DNA of 64,000 nt, taken from Klebsiella aerogenes KCTC 2190. Its GTDB lineage: Bacteria > Pseudomonadota > Gammaproteobacteria > Enterobacterales > Enterobacteriaceae. Below the pieces are notes generated by a model that was given only the letters and a program-made list of their open reading frames with translations, was not told the DNA's origin and did no database searches. The stretch is taken from NCBI RefSeq assembly GCF_000215745.1, contig NC_015663.1:4746780-4810779 (forward strand), read 5' to 3'. Numbering within the stretch: position 1 is the stretch's first letter; the number at the start of each line of letters is the position of its first letter. This document shows positions 40,187 to 49,495 of the stretch, in pieces. Both the position numbers and the translations under genes were made by a program.

Positions 40187-40501
40187 TCATTTATTTGGCC
40201 CGTGAGGCGCGAGCTTGAATTCGAGGTTGTAAAGCTTGCCATCAGGCGCTCTAAAATCGACTTCAAAGAAATCAGGCGGATTAAACGGATCAGGTGCATT
40301 TTTTGCGATACACGTAGAACGCCACGCTATATGTCCACTCTCACCTAAACCAAGTGAACGTGATTTCCACCAGTCATACCATGACTGATCGCTTGGCTGG
40401 TCACTACCCTTTTCCTTCACAAACCAACGATTCCGTTTAGAACGCCTACCCATCTCTTCGGTTGGGTACATCGGAGTTGGCAATTTTTTATCAATCAGCA
40501 T
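40187..40501 (-). CDS. hypothetical accessory protein, opposite strand in left operon
   Basis: A 104-residue basic protein on the minus strand amid + strand genes. It contains MGRRSKRNRWFVKEKGSDQPSDQSWYDWWKSRSLGLGESGHIAWRSTCIAKNAPDPFNPPDFFEVDFRAPDG. No signal or membrane segment. The reversed orientation and AT-richer sequence suggest a separately expressed accessory gene active in the lysogen. No family recognised. Confidence 0.5.
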   Translation of the reverse strand: MLIDKKLPTPMYPTEEMGRRSKRNRWFVKEKGSDQPSDQSWYDWWKSRSLGLGESGHIAWRSTCIAKNAPDPFNPPDFFEVDFRAPDGKLYNLEFKLAPHGPNK

Positions 40502-40635
40502 CTGGTCACCTTATTTGTCGCCGCTGCGCTTCATACATTCTGAGCCGTCATGCTGATTAATCAAGTTTCACATTGAAAGGCCGGGCTGGCTTCATGCAGC
40601 CGGGCTCTGCACATCCAAATTTCAGGAGTTCAGAC

Positions 40636-40920
40636 ATGAACGAATTTCTCACTTACGACTGCATTGAAGATCGTCGTTGGGTTGAGCAACAGCTTTCCGA
40701 GGAAAAAGAAAAGTGGATTGACGACCGGGCGCAGGAAATTATCGACGCCCTGCCGAAAGAGCCGTCAGGTCTGTTCCTCTTCTCTGTACCGATGGACAAA
40801 AGCCCATACGAAGGACTCCGCAGCGATGCCGCCGGAGAGGCATATAACGATTTCATTTCGGCAGTTGCTTACTCCCAGGCGGAATACGACTGGGAACACC
40901 GTACCGGCTGCCCGTTTTAA
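40636..40920 (+). CDS. Gam-like host nuclease inhibitor
   Basis: A 94-residue protein started at the ATG at 40636 with AGGAG upstream. The start MNEFLTYDCIEDRRWVEQQLSEEKEKWIDDRAQEIIDALPKE resembles the short form of lambda Gam ([41 protein letters not shown]). Gam blocks RecBCD, protecting phage DNA ends. It directly precedes bet and exo, the gam-bet-exo order of lambda. Overall similarity is modest. Confidence 0.6.
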   Translation: MNEFLTYDCIEDRRWVEQQLSEEKEKWIDDRAQEIIDALPKEPSGLFLFSVPMDKSPYEGLRSDAAGEAYNDFISAVAYSQAEYDWEHRTGCPF

Positions 40921-40938
40921 TTTTTGAGGGGATTAACG

Positions 40939-41784
40939 ATGGCAAACGAATTAACAATCACAGCGAGCGCGCTGCAGGAAAAAGGCATCGACGTCGCTAC
41001 TTGGAGCGCGCTGAAGAACAGCATCTACCCTGGCGCCAAAGACGAATCTGTGATGATGGCGCTCGATTATTGCCGCGCCCGCCAACTGGATCCACTACTG
41101 AAGCCTGTCCACCTCGTGCCGATGAGCGTCAAAGATTCGAGAACAGGGAAAAGTGAATGGCGCGACGTGGTCATGCCGGGAATCGGGCTTTACCGCATTC
41201 AGGCAGATCGTTCCGGCGATTATGCTGGGGCGCGGGAACCAGAATTCGGTCCCGACGTAACTCAGACGCTTACTGGTGTCGAGGTTACCTTCCCTCAGTG
41301 GTGCAAATACACCGTTTTCAAGCGCATGCCGAGCGGCGAGATCGTCGAATTCAGCGCCAAAGAATACTGGATTGAAAACTATGCCACCGGCGGCCGCGAC
41401 ACCACGGCGCCGAACGCTATGTGGAAAAAGCGCCCATACGGCCAACTGGCGAAATGCGCAGAAGCCCAGGCGTTGCGTAAGGCATGGCCTGAGATTGGAC
41501 AGCAGCCTACAGCCGAAGAGATGGAAGGTAAAACGCTGGAATTGGATGTGCGTGACGTTACTCCGCGCAGCACTACAGAGGAGCTCCCCCTAGTGGCCAG
41601 CGATGAAACGCTGCAGGCAATCACCGATCTCTTATCGTCACTGAATAAAGACTGGGAACAGGACTTCCTGCCTCTGTGCAGCAACATTTTCAAGCGTGAT
41701 ATTTTCCAGGCATCACAACTCACCGAAGAAGAAGCGCAGAAAGGCTATAGCTTCCTCCAGAAAAAAGCGCAGGTGGCAGCATGA
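40939..41784 (+). CDS. bet: RecT/Bet-type single-strand annealing protein
   Basis: A 281-residue protein started at the ATG at 40939 behind GAGGGG. It is a clear Bet/RecT protein: [72 protein letters not shown], and [26 protein letters not shown]. It anneals complementary strands at ends resected by the exonuclease that overlaps it by four bases. Confidence 0.93.
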   Translation: MANELTITASALQEKGIDVATWSALKNSIYPGAKDESVMMALDYCRARQLDPLLKPVHLVPMSVKDSRTGKSEWRDVVMPGIGLYRIQADRSGDYAGAREPEFGPDVTQTLTGVEVTFPQWCKYTVFKRMPSGEIVEFSAKEYWIENYATGGRDTTAPNAMWKKRPYGQLAKCAEAQALRKAWPEIGQQPTAEEMEGKTLELDVRDVTPRSTTEELPLVASDETLQAITDLLSSLNKDWEQDFLPLCSNIFKRDIFQASQLTEEEAQKGYSFLQKKAQVAA

Positions 41785-42461
41785 CACCTGAAATTATCAT
41801 GGCCAGGACCGGCATTGACGTAAACAACATCCAACAGGGCGATGAGGCGTGGCACCGGCTGCGCCTCGGCGTCATCACTGCCTCCGAAGTGCATAACGTC
41901 ATCGCCAAGCCAAGATCTGGGAAGAAGTGGACAGACATGAAAATGTCCTACTTCCACACCCTACTCGCCGAGGTATGCACCGGCGTCGCGCCAGAGATAA
42001 ACGCCAAGGCGCTGGCCTGGGGTAAGCAGTACGAGGAAGACGCCCGCACTCTTTTTGAGTTCACCACTGACGTGAAAGTCGCGGAGTCTCCGATCCTGTT
42101 CCGCGACGAAGGCATGCGTACCGCCTGCTCACCTGACGGCCTGTGTAATGATGGCCGCGGCCTTGAGCTGAAGTGCCCTTTCACCTCTCGCGACTTCATG
42201 AAATTCCGGCTTGGCGGCTTTGAGGCTATCAAGTCAGCCTATATGGCCCAGGTGCAATTCAGCATGTGGGTAACCGGCAAGGATGCCTGGTATTTCGCGA
42301 ATTATGACCCTCGCATGAAGCGAGAAGGCATTCATCACGTGGTTGTTGAGCGCGACGACAAATACATGTCCGACTTCAACGAAATGGTGCCTGAGTTCAT
42401 CAGCAAGATGGACGAATCGCTGGAAGAGATCGGCTTTACCTTCGGGGAGCAGTGGAAATGA
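41781..42461 (+). CDS. exo: YqaJ/lambda Exo-type exonuclease
   Basis: A 226-residue exonuclease with the lambda Exo layout: [25 protein letters not shown] at the start, [36 protein letters not shown] with the catalytic Asp, Glu and Lys, and [29 protein letters not shown]. It resects double-strand ends 5' to 3'. The start overlaps bet (ATGA). Confidence 0.93.
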   Translation: MTPEIIMARTGIDVNNIQQGDEAWHRLRLGVITASEVHNVIAKPRSGKKWTDMKMSYFHTLLAEVCTGVAPEINAKALAWGKQYEEDARTLFEFTTDVKVAESPILFRDEGMRTACSPDGLCNDGRGLELKCPFTSRDFMKFRLGGFEAIKSAYMAQVQFSMWVTGKDAWYFANYDPRMKREGIHHVVVERDDKYMSDFNEMVPEFISKMDESLEEIGFTFGEQWK

Positions 42462-42886
42462 AACGCACTCCATTTTATCGCAGGCCCGGCAAAGTCGGGA
42501 AATTCTCCGGACTCCGCGAACGCGTGATCTGGATGATTCAGACGCGCGGCCGCCCTGTAACCGGCAGCGAAATAGCGGAGAAATTTGGCGTGTCGCTTAT
42601 CGAATTTAACCGCGTTGCTAACAGCATAACCAGGGGAGAAGGCCGTATTGCGCAGCTGGCCGCATCGAAAACCTGGCTCAATGAGGATGGAATCTGCGAT
42701 CGCACCTTTGATTTGATCACAAGGCCAAAGGTCATCACCCCGCAGGGCAAAACGCGCCTGTTCACTAAACGCTCGATAGCTCAGGCCGCTTCTGGTAACC
42801 GCCAGAAATGCATTGATAAAGCGGCCCGGCGCCGCCGGCTTATCGCATCTGGCCTCTATATCGATGAGATGGAGTCAGTCCTATGA
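42458..42886 (+). CDS. small DNA-binding (HTH) phage protein
   Basis: A 142-residue basic protein started at the ATG at 42458, overlapping the exo stop. Residues 18-60 look like a helix-turn-helix ([39 protein letters not shown]). The C-terminal part is strongly basic ([18 protein letters not shown]). It overlaps the methylase start by four bases. Possibly a regulator; targets unknown. Confidence 0.65.
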   Translation: MKRTPFYRRPGKVGKFSGLRERVIWMIQTRGRPVTGSEIAEKFGVSLIEFNRVANSITRGEGRIAQLAASKTWLNEDGICDRTFDLITRPKVITPQGKTRLFTKRSIAQAASGNRQKCIDKAARRRRLIASGLYIDEMESVL

Positions 42887-43539
42887 ACCGCTACTCACTT
42901 ATCTATGCCGACCCTGCCTGGTCTTACGGGAACCAGATCAGCAACGGCGCCGCCGTCGATCACTACCCCACCATGAGTCTGCTCGATATGAAACGGCTCC
43001 CTGTATGGGAGCTCGCCGCGGATAACGCTGTGCTCGCGATGTGGTACACCGGCACCCATAACCAGGAGGCGGTCGCGCTTGCTGAGTCGTGGGGTTTTAC
43101 GGTGCGCACGATGAAGCTATTCACCTGGGTGAAGCTGAACCAACTGGCCGAGTTACGCATTAATAAAGCGCTGGCAGAGGGAGATGTGACCGACTTTTAC
43201 GACTTCCTCGCCCTGCTGAATGCAGAGACGCGCATGAACGGCGGCAACCACACTCGCGCCAACACGGAAGACGTGCTGATAGCCACCCGCGGCGCCGGGC
43301 TGGAACGCAAGCATGCCGGCATTAAGCAGGTGGTCTACAGCCCGCTCGGAGCTCACAGCGAGAAACCGTGGGAAGTGCGCCACCGCCTGGAGTTGCTATA
43401 CGGCGACGTGCCGCGCATTGAGCTGTTCAGCCGCAGCGCAGCGCCAGGCTGGAGCCACTGGGGAAACCAGTGCGCCACCGCTGCCGTTGAGCTGATCCCC
43501 GGCTGCGCCATCGACGTTGTGAAGACGGAGGCAGCATGA
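42883..43539 (+). CDS. MT-A70-type DNA N6-adenine methyltransferase
   Basis: A 218-residue MT-A70 protein. The catalytic motif is DPAW at 10-13, followed by the family pattern YPTMSLLDMKRLPVWELAADNAVLAMWYTG, VRTMKLFTWVKLN, GNHTRANTEDVLIATRG and EKPWEVRHRLELLYGDVPRIELFSRSAAPGWSHWGNQ. It probably methylates phage DNA to evade restriction. It is tightly linked to its neighbours by ATGA overlaps. Confidence 0.9.
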   Translation: MNRYSLIYADPAWSYGNQISNGAAVDHYPTMSLLDMKRLPVWELAADNAVLAMWYTGTHNQEAVALAESWGFTVRTMKLFTWVKLNQLAELRINKALAEGDVTDFYDFLALLNAETRMNGGNHTRANTEDVLIATRGAGLERKHAGIKQVVYSPLGAHSEKPWEVRHRLELLYGDVPRIELFSRSAAPGWSHWGNQCATAAVELIPGCAIDVVKTEAA

Positions 43540-43754
43540 CACCAGCCGACGAAAACGCCATCCGCGCCGCCTGCCGCCGTTGTACGGAGGAAATCAAACA
43601 GGATATGCGTAAAAAGCCAAAGCCTAACTGGGACGCAACGGTTAAGCCCATCATCAAGAAACACCACCAGCAAATTGCACCTCTGGGAGTTAGCCTCCTG
43701 GAGTTAGTCGTCAAAACTGGCCGCCTTAACGGGCGGTTTGGAGCAGAACAATGA
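43536..43754 (+). CDS. small conserved-looking phage protein
   Basis: A 72-residue basic protein (MTPADENAIRAACRRCTEEIKQDMRKKPKPNWDATVKPIIKKHHQQIAPLGVSLLELV). Start and stop overlap both neighbours by four bases, so it is surely translated. CRRC may bind metal, but only two Cys are present. Unknown function. Confidence 0.65.
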   Translation: MTPADENAIRAACRRCTEEIKQDMRKKPKPNWDATVKPIIKKHHQQIAPLGVSLLELVVKTGRLNGRFGAEQ

Positions 43755-44098
43755 GCAAATACAGAAAAGGCGCGGTATATCTCCGCAAAATGAAAGCCGG
43801 AGATAAATCGAATGACTTTCGCACTTATATGCGCATGGCGATGTTCAGTGACAAAAAAGCCTGGAAACACCCCGAGAAGATTAAACCTGTCGTGCTCGTT
43901 CAATATGGGATGAAGAATATCGTAAGCGTCTTCATGAATATGGATGACGCTACCGGTTGTCTGTTCAGTGGGGCGATTGAAAAGCGAGCGCGTAACTCCC
44001 GACACAATCCGCTCCGCGGTATGCGTTACACAAAAGGCGACTTGAAGAAAGCTTTTCGAAAGTGGGCATTCAAACACAACGCGGAACATGCCGCATGA
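43751..44098 (+). CDS. hypothetical basic phage protein
   Basis: A 115-residue, very basic protein (MSKYRKGAVYLRKMKAGDKSNDFRTYMRMAMFSDKKAWKHPEKIKPVVLVQYGMKNIVSVFMN...GDLKKAFRKWAFKHNAEHAA). It overlaps the previous gene by four bases. The composition suggests nucleic-acid binding. Not recognised. Confidence 0.6.
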   Translation: MSKYRKGAVYLRKMKAGDKSNDFRTYMRMAMFSDKKAWKHPEKIKPVVLVQYGMKNIVSVFMNMDDATGCLFSGAIEKRARNSRHNPLRGMRYTKGDLKKAFRKWAFKHNAEHAA

Positions 44099-44189
44099 AG
44101 GCACTAATCACCAGTTCTCCATCGCGGCCTTTTTTATTGCTGGCGTTCACCTTCAACCGAATTAACCGACAGTTCTGGGAGCGTTGACC

Positions 44190-44405
44190 ATGGACATCAT
44201 CGATACCGCAGCAGAGATTGAAGAGCTTCAACGTAACGCTGCCCTTTCCGCTCGCCGCATAAATCACAACGCCGTATCAGCTGAGCATTGTAGTGAATGC
44301 GGAGAGAATATCCCGGCGCCGCGGCGCGCTGCCGTTCCTGGCTGCCAGACATGCGCGGAATGTCAGGCAGACTTAGAGCTGATTATGAAGCAGAGAGGTA
44401 AGTGA
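44190..44405 (+). CDS. TraR/DksA-type zinc-finger protein
   Basis: A 71-residue protein started at the ATG at 44190 with GGGAGC upstream. It has an N-terminal helix and a C4 zinc finger: HCSECGENIPAPRRAAVPGCQTCAECQ, matching TraR/DksA. Such short homologues bind in the secondary channel of RNA polymerase and change promoter choice. The Asp-x-x-Asp tip of DksA is reduced, as in TraR. Confidence 0.85.
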   Translation: MDIIDTAAEIEELQRNAALSARRINHNAVSAEHCSECGENIPAPRRAAVPGCQTCAECQADLELIMKQRGK

Positions 44406-44406
44406 C

Positions 44407-44637
44407 ATGCATTCCTTGCAAGACGTACACAACAAGTTAGCCGATCTTGTATCAGAGGCGCACAAAGTAGCGTGTGCCCTCGATGTTGGTGACGAGCGCA
44501 CTGAAGCTTTCGAGCTATACGAGGCACTACGCCGACTTCAGCGCCAAGGTGCAGCAGCTGAGCTTCTTTCCGCGACCAACCCTCTTCTGGCCTCTCCTTA
44601 TTACGACGAGGGCTGGGAAGAAGATGAAGATGACTAA
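44407..44637 (+). CDS. small acidic hypothetical protein
   Basis: A 76-residue acidic protein behind AGAGG (MHSLQDVHNKLADLVSEAHKVACALDVGDERTEAFELYEALRRLQRQG), ending in a run of Asp and Glu. One base separates it from the TraR-like stop codon. No recognised domain. It ends just before a terminator. Confidence 0.6.
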   Translation: MHSLQDVHNKLADLVSEAHKVACALDVGDERTEAFELYEALRRLQRQGAAAELLSATNPLLASPYYDEGWEEDEDD

Positions 44638-44702
44638 TGCAACTTATAGCCAGTTATGAGCTGGCTATTGGGTGCGAAAACACCGCCTCCATTATCCCTT
44701 TT

Positions 44703-44727
44703 ACCCGGCCACGCGCCGGGTTCTTTT
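44703..44727 (+). terminator. terminator upstream of xis
   Basis: ACCCGGC/GCCGGGT stem followed by TTCTTTTT. It may limit xis-int transcription from the left operon. A second hairpin (ATAGCCAG/CTGGCTAT) lies at 44648-44670 just upstream. Confidence 0.65.
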
Positions 44728-44742
44728 TGCCTGGAGAACACC

Positions 44743-44991
44743 ATGAGCGAAGTTATTCAGCTGACTCCTAATAAGTGGGTTTCGGAAGAAGTGCTGATGA
44801 CGATCACCGGACTCACCAAAAACGCTATCAAATCGGCCCGTGAAAAATCCTGGATGGAAGGTCGCGAGTATCGGCACTATTCCGGAGACTGCCAGCCTAA
44901 GGACAACTCCCCTATCCTCTACAATCGCTTAGAGATAGACAACTGGGTTGAACGTCAGCGCCCGGCGATCCCGCGCCAGAAATCTGTTTAA
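44743..44991 (+). CDS. excisionase
   Basis: An 82-residue protein started at the ATG at 44743 behind TGGAG. It has the pattern of a phage excisionase of the DUF1233 group (TPNKWVSEEVLMTITGLTKNAIKSAREKSWMEGREYRHYSGDCQPKDNSPILYNRLEIDNWVERQ). It should bend attachment-site DNA and direct the adjacent integrase to excise. It lies 31 bases before int. Confidence 0.85.
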   Translation: MSEVIQLTPNKWVSEEVLMTITGLTKNAIKSAREKSWMEGREYRHYSGDCQPKDNSPILYNRLEIDNWVERQRPAIPRQKSV

Positions 44992-45022
44992 ATACCCCAG
45001 TGATTCACAACAAGGAGAACAC

Positions 45023-46303
45023 ATGAAATATCCTACCGGGGTAGAAAATCACGGGGGTAGTTTGCGCCTGTGGTTTATATATAAGGGTGTAAGGGTTCGG
45101 GAAAATCTCGGTATACCTGACACCCCAAAAAACAGGAGAATGGCAGGAGAACTGAGAACGACCATTTGCTATGCCATCAAGATCGGCACGTTCAATTATG
45201 TCGAGCAGTTCCCGCAGTCTTCAAACCTTGGGCGATTTGGCCTGACGCGCCCAGGGATTACTGTTGGAGAACTCGCCAAAAGATGGTTGGAGCTTAAAAG
45301 GATGGAAATTACGCTTAACGCCTTCAACCGTTACCGGTCTTACATCAAAATTTGCTGCGAATTACTGGGCCCAGACAAATTGCTTTCCAGTATTAACACG
45401 GAACAGATTCTGGTAGTGAGAAAGGAGTTACTTACAGGGTTCCAGATTTGTGGGAAACACCAGAAGAATCGCTCCGCCAAAAAAGGCCGGACAGTGAGAA
45501 CAGTAAATGTCTACCTTAACTGTCTTGGAGGTATGTTTTCTTTCGCTAAGCAAAATGGGTATATCGACAGAAACCCATTCGAAGGCATTGATCCTCTCAG
45601 GAAGAGTAGATCGGAACCAGATCCACTTACCCACGAAGAATATTTCCGACTTCTTAACGCTTGCCCATCAGAGCAAATAAAAAATCTGTGGATACTGGCC
45701 GTTAACACTGGACTACGTCACGGAGAAATCAGTGCGCTGGCTTGGGAAGATATAGACCTGAAAAAATGGACAATCACTGTAAGCCGCAACATTGCCATTA
45801 AAGGACATTTCACCCCGCCTAAAACAGAATGCGGAAACCGGGAAATAGTGCTCACCGACGCAGCAATACAGGCTCTGAAAAGCCAGATGGCTTATACCCG
45901 GATGGGCAAACAGCATCAAATAGAAGTGCATTTGAGAGAGTTCGGCAGAACCAGAACAGATGCATGTACTTTCGTATTTGTTCCGCGGCTGACTGCAAGG
46001 AATGGAAAAGGTGGAGACTGGTATGCACCTGGTTCATTCGGCGCGACGTGGAATGATGTGCTCAAGAGAGCCGGCATTCGCCATCGCCGTGCATATGAAT
46101 CAAGACACACTTTCGCATGTTGGGCATTAAGTGCAGGAGCAAATCCAAACTTCATTGCCTCACAGATGGGCCACACTTCAGCGCAAATGGTTTACAACGT
46201 TTACGGAAAATGGATGACTGACAACAACAGTAATCAGATGGCGATACTCAACGCAAATTTTGGAGGTTTTGCCCCATCCATGCCCCAGGCACTAAATCAG
46301 TAA
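45023..46303 (+). CDS. int: tyrosine integrase
   Basis: A 426-residue integrase started at the ATG at 45023 behind AAGGAG. N-terminal arm-binding domain residues 1-70 (GGSLRLWFIYKGVRVRENLGIPDTPKNRR, DUF3596 type), core-binding domain about 80-180, catalytic domain 200-400 with Arg232 (TGLRHGE), Lys267, Arg361 (YESRHTFACW), His384 (MGH) and nucleophile Tyr394 (VYGKW). The usual first His of box II is Tyr358, as in Rac-type integrases. It is the last prophage gene, next to ycgN. Confidence 0.93.
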   Translation: MKYPTGVENHGGSLRLWFIYKGVRVRENLGIPDTPKNRRMAGELRTTICYAIKIGTFNYVEQFPQSSNLGRFGLTRPGITVGELAKRWLELKRMEITLNAFNRYRSYIKICCELLGPDKLLSSINTEQILVVRKELLTGFQICGKHQKNRSAKKGRTVRTVNVYLNCLGGMFSFAKQNGYIDRNPFEGIDPLRKSRSEPDPLTHEEYFRLLNACPSEQIKNLWILAVNTGLRHGEISALAWEDIDLKKWTITVSRNIAIKGHFTPPKTECGNREIVLTDAAIQALKSQMAYTRMGKQHQIEVHLREFGRTRTDACTFVFVPRLTARNGKGGDWYAPGSFGATWNDVLKRAGIRHRRAYESRHTFACWALSAGANPNFIASQMGHTSAQMVYNVYGKWMTDNNSNQMAILNANFGGFAPSMPQALNQ

Positions 46304-46331
46304 CCACTTTTCCCTTTCATTTCAACGTGTC
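46304..46331. other. right prophage-chromosome junction (attachment site region)
   Basis: The integrase stop is at 46301-46303 and the ycgN stop codon at 46330-46332, so the junction is in these few bases or within the last codons of ycgN. The core cannot be defined because the left junction is outside the window. Confidence 0.5.
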
Positions 46332-46776
46332 ATTGCGCCCAGTCTGGTTTGTTTAAAATATGGTCCTGCCAGTCGACGACGGTAGACTCTTTTACCGCTA
46401 TATGGCGCACGGAAATACGTTCGCCGTGCATCGCCACTTTTGAGCCGGTCAGCAGCGGGTGCCAGTGCGGCAGCGCTTTACCTTCCGCCAGCAGTCGATA
46501 GGCGCAGGTGTGCGGCAGCCATTCGAAAGTCGGCAGATTATCACGCGTGAGTTTGATGCAGTCCGGTTCGTACTCGAAGCGACGCTCGTAGTTGCGGCAC
46601 TGGCAGGTTTTAATGTTGAGCTGACGGCAGGCGACGTTGGTAAAGTAAATCTCGTCGGTATCTTCATCCATTAGCTTATGCAGGCAGCACTGTCCGCAGC
46701 CGTCGCACAGTGATTCCCACTCCGCGTCGGTCATTTCATCCAGTGTTTTTTGTTGCCAGAAAGGTTGTTCGCTCAT
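46330..46776 (-). CDS. ycgN: YcgN (UPF0260) CxxC cluster protein
   Basis: A 148-residue protein from the ATG at 46774-46776 (153 from 46791). The sequence is nearly that of E. coli YcgN, with the conserved cysteine block [44 protein letters not shown] and the end [10 protein letters not shown]. The cysteines fit an iron-sulfur or zinc site of unknown function. The complete C-terminus shows that the prophage did not damage it. Confidence 0.92.
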   Translation of the reverse strand: MSEQPFWQQKTLDEMTDAEWESLCDGCGQCCLHKLMDEDTDEIYFTNVACRQLNIKTCQCRNYERRFEYEPDCIKLTRDNLPTFEWLPHTCAYRLLAEGKALPHWHPLLTGSKVAMHGERISVRHIAVKESTVVDWQDHILNKPDWAQ

Positions 46777-46869
46777 TGGGATGTCCGTCATTACAATTCA
46801 GGGTGCACCTTATAACCAGTCTGGCACGCCGATGCAAGTTTTGCCGCCCCAAAAGGCGGCAAGCGGACG

Positions 46870-47529
46870 TTACAGCACGCGGGTGGATAACGTCAAACCA
46901 TTGAAGCCGACTTCCAGCTCATCGCCGCTGGCGAGCGGCCCGACCCCCTCCGGTGTCCCGGTCATAATGATGTCGCCCGCTTTCAGCGTAAAGAAGCGCG
47001 ACATATAGGCAATTAGCGGTACGATCTTATGAATCATATCCGCAGTCGTCCCCTGCTGGCGAACTTCACCATTAATCTTCAGGCTTAGCGGCATATTTTG
47101 CGGATCGCCGTTGAACTCGGCGACAGGAATAAAACCGGAGATTGGACAGGCGTTATCGAACCCCTTAGCTTTCTCCCACGGTTGCCCGGCCTTTTTCATC
47201 TTGCCCTGAATATCACGCAGGGTGAGATCCAGCGCCACGCCATAACCAGCAATCGCCTTACGCACGTGGTCTTCGCTGGCCTGGCGCAAGGTGCTGCCGA
47301 TCAGCACCGCCAGTTCAACCTCATGATGCACCGAGCCCAATCCTTCAGGCAGTACCAACGGCTGGCGGATATCGCATAGCGCCGTTTCAGGTTTAATAAA
47401 CAGCACCGGTTCTTCCGGCATCGCGCTGCCCATCTCCTTAATATGTTTTGCGTAATTACTGCCAACGCAAACCACTTTGCTCACTGGATAATCCAGTAAC
47501 TCACCCTGCCAGTTATGATGTTGGTACAT
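46870..47529 (-). CDS. ycgM: YcgM fumarylacetoacetate hydrolase-family protein
   Basis: A 219-residue protein of the FAH superfamily: VGSNYAKHIKEMGSAMPEEPVLFIKPETAL, HHEVELAVLIGS with the metal-binding Glu residues, and TLKAGDIIMTGTPEGVGPLASGDELE. Members hydrolyse or decarboxylate acylpyruvates. Bounded by ycgN and ycgL, same strand. Length matches the E. coli protein. Confidence 0.92.
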   Translation of the reverse strand: MYQHHNWQGELLDYPVSKVVCVGSNYAKHIKEMGSAMPEEPVLFIKPETALCDIRQPLVLPEGLGSVHHEVELAVLIGSTLRQASEDHVRKAIAGYGVALDLTLRDIQGKMKKAGQPWEKAKGFDNACPISGFIPVAEFNGDPQNMPLSLKINGEVRQQGTTADMIHKIVPLIAYMSRFFTLKAGDIIMTGTPEGVGPLASGDELEVGFNGLTLSTRVL

Positions 47530-47546
47530 TATTTTCCCTCAATGGG

Positions 47547-47828
47547 TTAATCGGATTTATTCCCCTGTTCCGCGAGGTGTTTCTTAAGTAGATTCTCAGG
47601 AGGGGGAGGAAGTTGGAGGTAATAGCCCTGATCGACGAGCGCTTGTTTTACTTTTTCGAGGTCAGCGTTAGCCAGCGTCTTGCGCCCGTCGAGCGGCAGC
47701 AACATGGTCATCTGCGGGGTGCCGAAGCTTGCTATCAGTTCCGGCGGGACGCGCGAGAAATCGTCCTTTTTTTCGACATATAAATAGGTTTGTTCACGTT
47801 TAGTACTTCGATAGATCACACAAAACAT
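47547..47828 (-). CDS. ycgL: YcgL-domain protein
   Basis: A 93-residue protein started at the ATG at 47826-47828 ([36 protein letters not shown]); the frame up to 47867 is not needed. Pattern [41 protein letters not shown] is typical of YcgL. Function unknown. Divergent from minC with about 126 bases between them. Confidence 0.9.
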   Translation of the reverse strand: MFCVIYRSTKREQTYLYVEKKDDFSRVPPELIASFGTPQMTMLLPLDGRKTLANADLEKVKQALVDQGYYLQLPPPPENLLKKHLAEQGNKSD

Positions 47829-47954
47829 AGTTTTACTCGGAATTAGACCCGTGGTCACTTGCCTCAATATATGAGTGACTATAACATGCCTTTTAGTCTT
47901 CGGAATATCACCGCACTTCGGCGGATGATAAACAGCAAATTGAGTAAGGCCAGG

Positions 47955-48656
47955 ATGTCAAATACGCCAATCGAACTTAAGGGCAGTAGCTTCACCTTAT
48001 CTGTCGTTCATTTGCACGATGCAAATCCCGAGGTTATTCGTCAGGCGTTAGAAGACAAAATCGCCCAGGCTCCCGCTTTTTTACGTCATGCACCGGTCGT
48101 GGTCAACATCAGCAGTATTGAAGAGAGCGTCGACTGGCGCCCGATGCATGAAGCTATCGTCGCCACCGGTTTACGCATCATGGGGGTGAGCGGTTGTAAA
48201 ATTTCCCGCCTGAAAACGGAAATCGACCGCGCCGGGATCCCGCTACTGACGGAAGGAAAAGAGAAAATCGTTCGTCAGGCGCCGCCGCCGGAACCCGTTG
48301 AACCGCCACCAGTTGCTACGCCGATCACAAAAACGCGTTTGATTGATCTGCCGGTACGTTCCGGTCAGCGCATTTATGCGCCACACTGTGATCTAATTGT
48401 TACAAACCATGTGAGTGCCGGAGCGGAACTTATCGCTGATGGTAACATCCATGTGTATGGCATGATGCGGGGACGTGCGCTGGCTGGCGCAAGCGGCGAC
48501 AGAGATGCCCAAATATTTTGTACTAACCTCTCGGCGGAACTGGTGTCCATCGCAGGGGAATATTGGCTGAGCGATAACATCCCAGCTGAATTTTATGGCA
48601 AAGCGGCGCGCCTGCGTTTAGGCGACGGCGCTTTGACAATTCAACCGTTCAATTAA
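47955..48656 (+). CDS. minC: septum site-determining protein MinC
   Basis: A 233-residue division inhibitor started at the ATG at 47955 ([22 protein letters not shown]), the known start. The N-terminal domain blocks FtsZ; a Pro-rich linker ([15 protein letters not shown]) joins the C-terminal beta-helix ([47 protein letters not shown]), which binds MinD and FtsZ. First gene of minCDE. Confidence 0.97.
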   Translation: MSNTPIELKGSSFTLSVVHLHDANPEVIRQALEDKIAQAPAFLRHAPVVVNISSIEESVDWRPMHEAIVATGLRIMGVSGCKISRLKTEIDRAGIPLLTEGKEKIVRQAPPPEPVEPPPVATPITKTRLIDLPVRSGQRIYAPHCDLIVTNHVSAGAELIADGNIHVYGMMRGRALAGASGDRDAQIFCTNLSAELVSIAGEYWLSDNIPAEFYGKAARLRLGDGALTIQPFN

Positions 48657-48679
48657 TCCCTTTTTAACAAGGAATTTCT

Positions 48680-49492
48680 ATGGCACGCATTATTGTTGTG
48701 ACTTCGGGTAAAGGGGGCGTTGGTAAGACCACCTCCAGCGCGGCCATCGCTACTGGTTTGGCCCAGAAGGGAAAGAAAACTGTCGTTATCGACTTCGATA
48801 TCGGCCTGCGTAACCTCGACCTGATTATGGGATGCGAGCGTCGGGTGGTTTATGACTTCGTCAACGTTATCCAGGGCGATGCCACTCTCAATCAGGCGCT
48901 AATCAAAGATAAGCGTACTGAAAATCTCTATATCCTTCCGGCTTCTCAGACCCGTGATAAAGACGCGCTGACCCGCGAAGGTGTAGATAAAGTTCTGGAA
49001 GAACTGAAAAAGATGGACTTCGATTTTATTGTCTGCGACTCCCCGGCAGGCATCGAAACCGGCGCGCTAATGGCGCTGTACTTCGCTGACGAAGCCATCA
49101 TCACCACTAACCCGGAAGTCTCCTCCGTACGCGACTCCGACCGTATCCTTGGCATTCTGGCCTCCAAATCCCGTCGCGCGGAAAATGGCGACGAGCCGAT
49201 TAAAGAGCACCTGCTGCTGACGCGCTACAACCCAGGCCGCGTGAACAAAGGCGACATGCTGAGCATGGAAGACGTGCTGGAAATTCTGCGCATCAACCTG
49301 GTGGGCGTGATTCCGGAAGATCAGTCTGTACTGCGCGCATCGAACCAGGGCGAGCCGGTGATTCTGGATACCGTTTCAGATGCGGGTAAAGCCTATGCGG
49401 ATACTGTGGATCGTCTGCTCGGAGAAGAACGTCCTTTCCGCTTCATCGAAGAAGAGAAGAAAGGTTTCCTCAAACGCCTGTTCGGAGGATAA
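48680..49492 (+). CDS. minD: septum site-determining ATPase MinD
   Basis: A 270-residue membrane ATPase with the deviant Walker A GKGGVGKTT at 10-18, switch motif VVIDFDIGLRNLDL and the C-terminal amphipathic membrane-targeting helix (EEKKGFLKRLFGG). It recruits MinC and oscillates with MinE. RBS AAGGAATTT. Three bases separate it from minE. Confidence 0.98.
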   Translation: MARIIVVTSGKGGVGKTTSSAAIATGLAQKGKKTVVIDFDIGLRNLDLIMGCERRVVYDFVNVIQGDATLNQALIKDKRTENLYILPASQTRDKDALTREGVDKVLEELKKMDFDFIVCDSPAGIETGALMALYFADEAIITTNPEVSSVRDSDRILGILASKSRRAENGDEPIKEHLLLTRYNPGRVNKGDMLSMEDVLEILRINLVGVIPEDQSVLRASNQGEPVILDTVSDAGKAYADTVDRLLGEERPFRFIEEEKKGFLKRLFGG

Positions 49493-49495
49493 ATT

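Noticed and set aside
40585..40620. GCCGGGCT direct repeats before the Gam-like gene as a regulatory element
   Set aside because: Two short copies only, weak stem; no support beyond chance.
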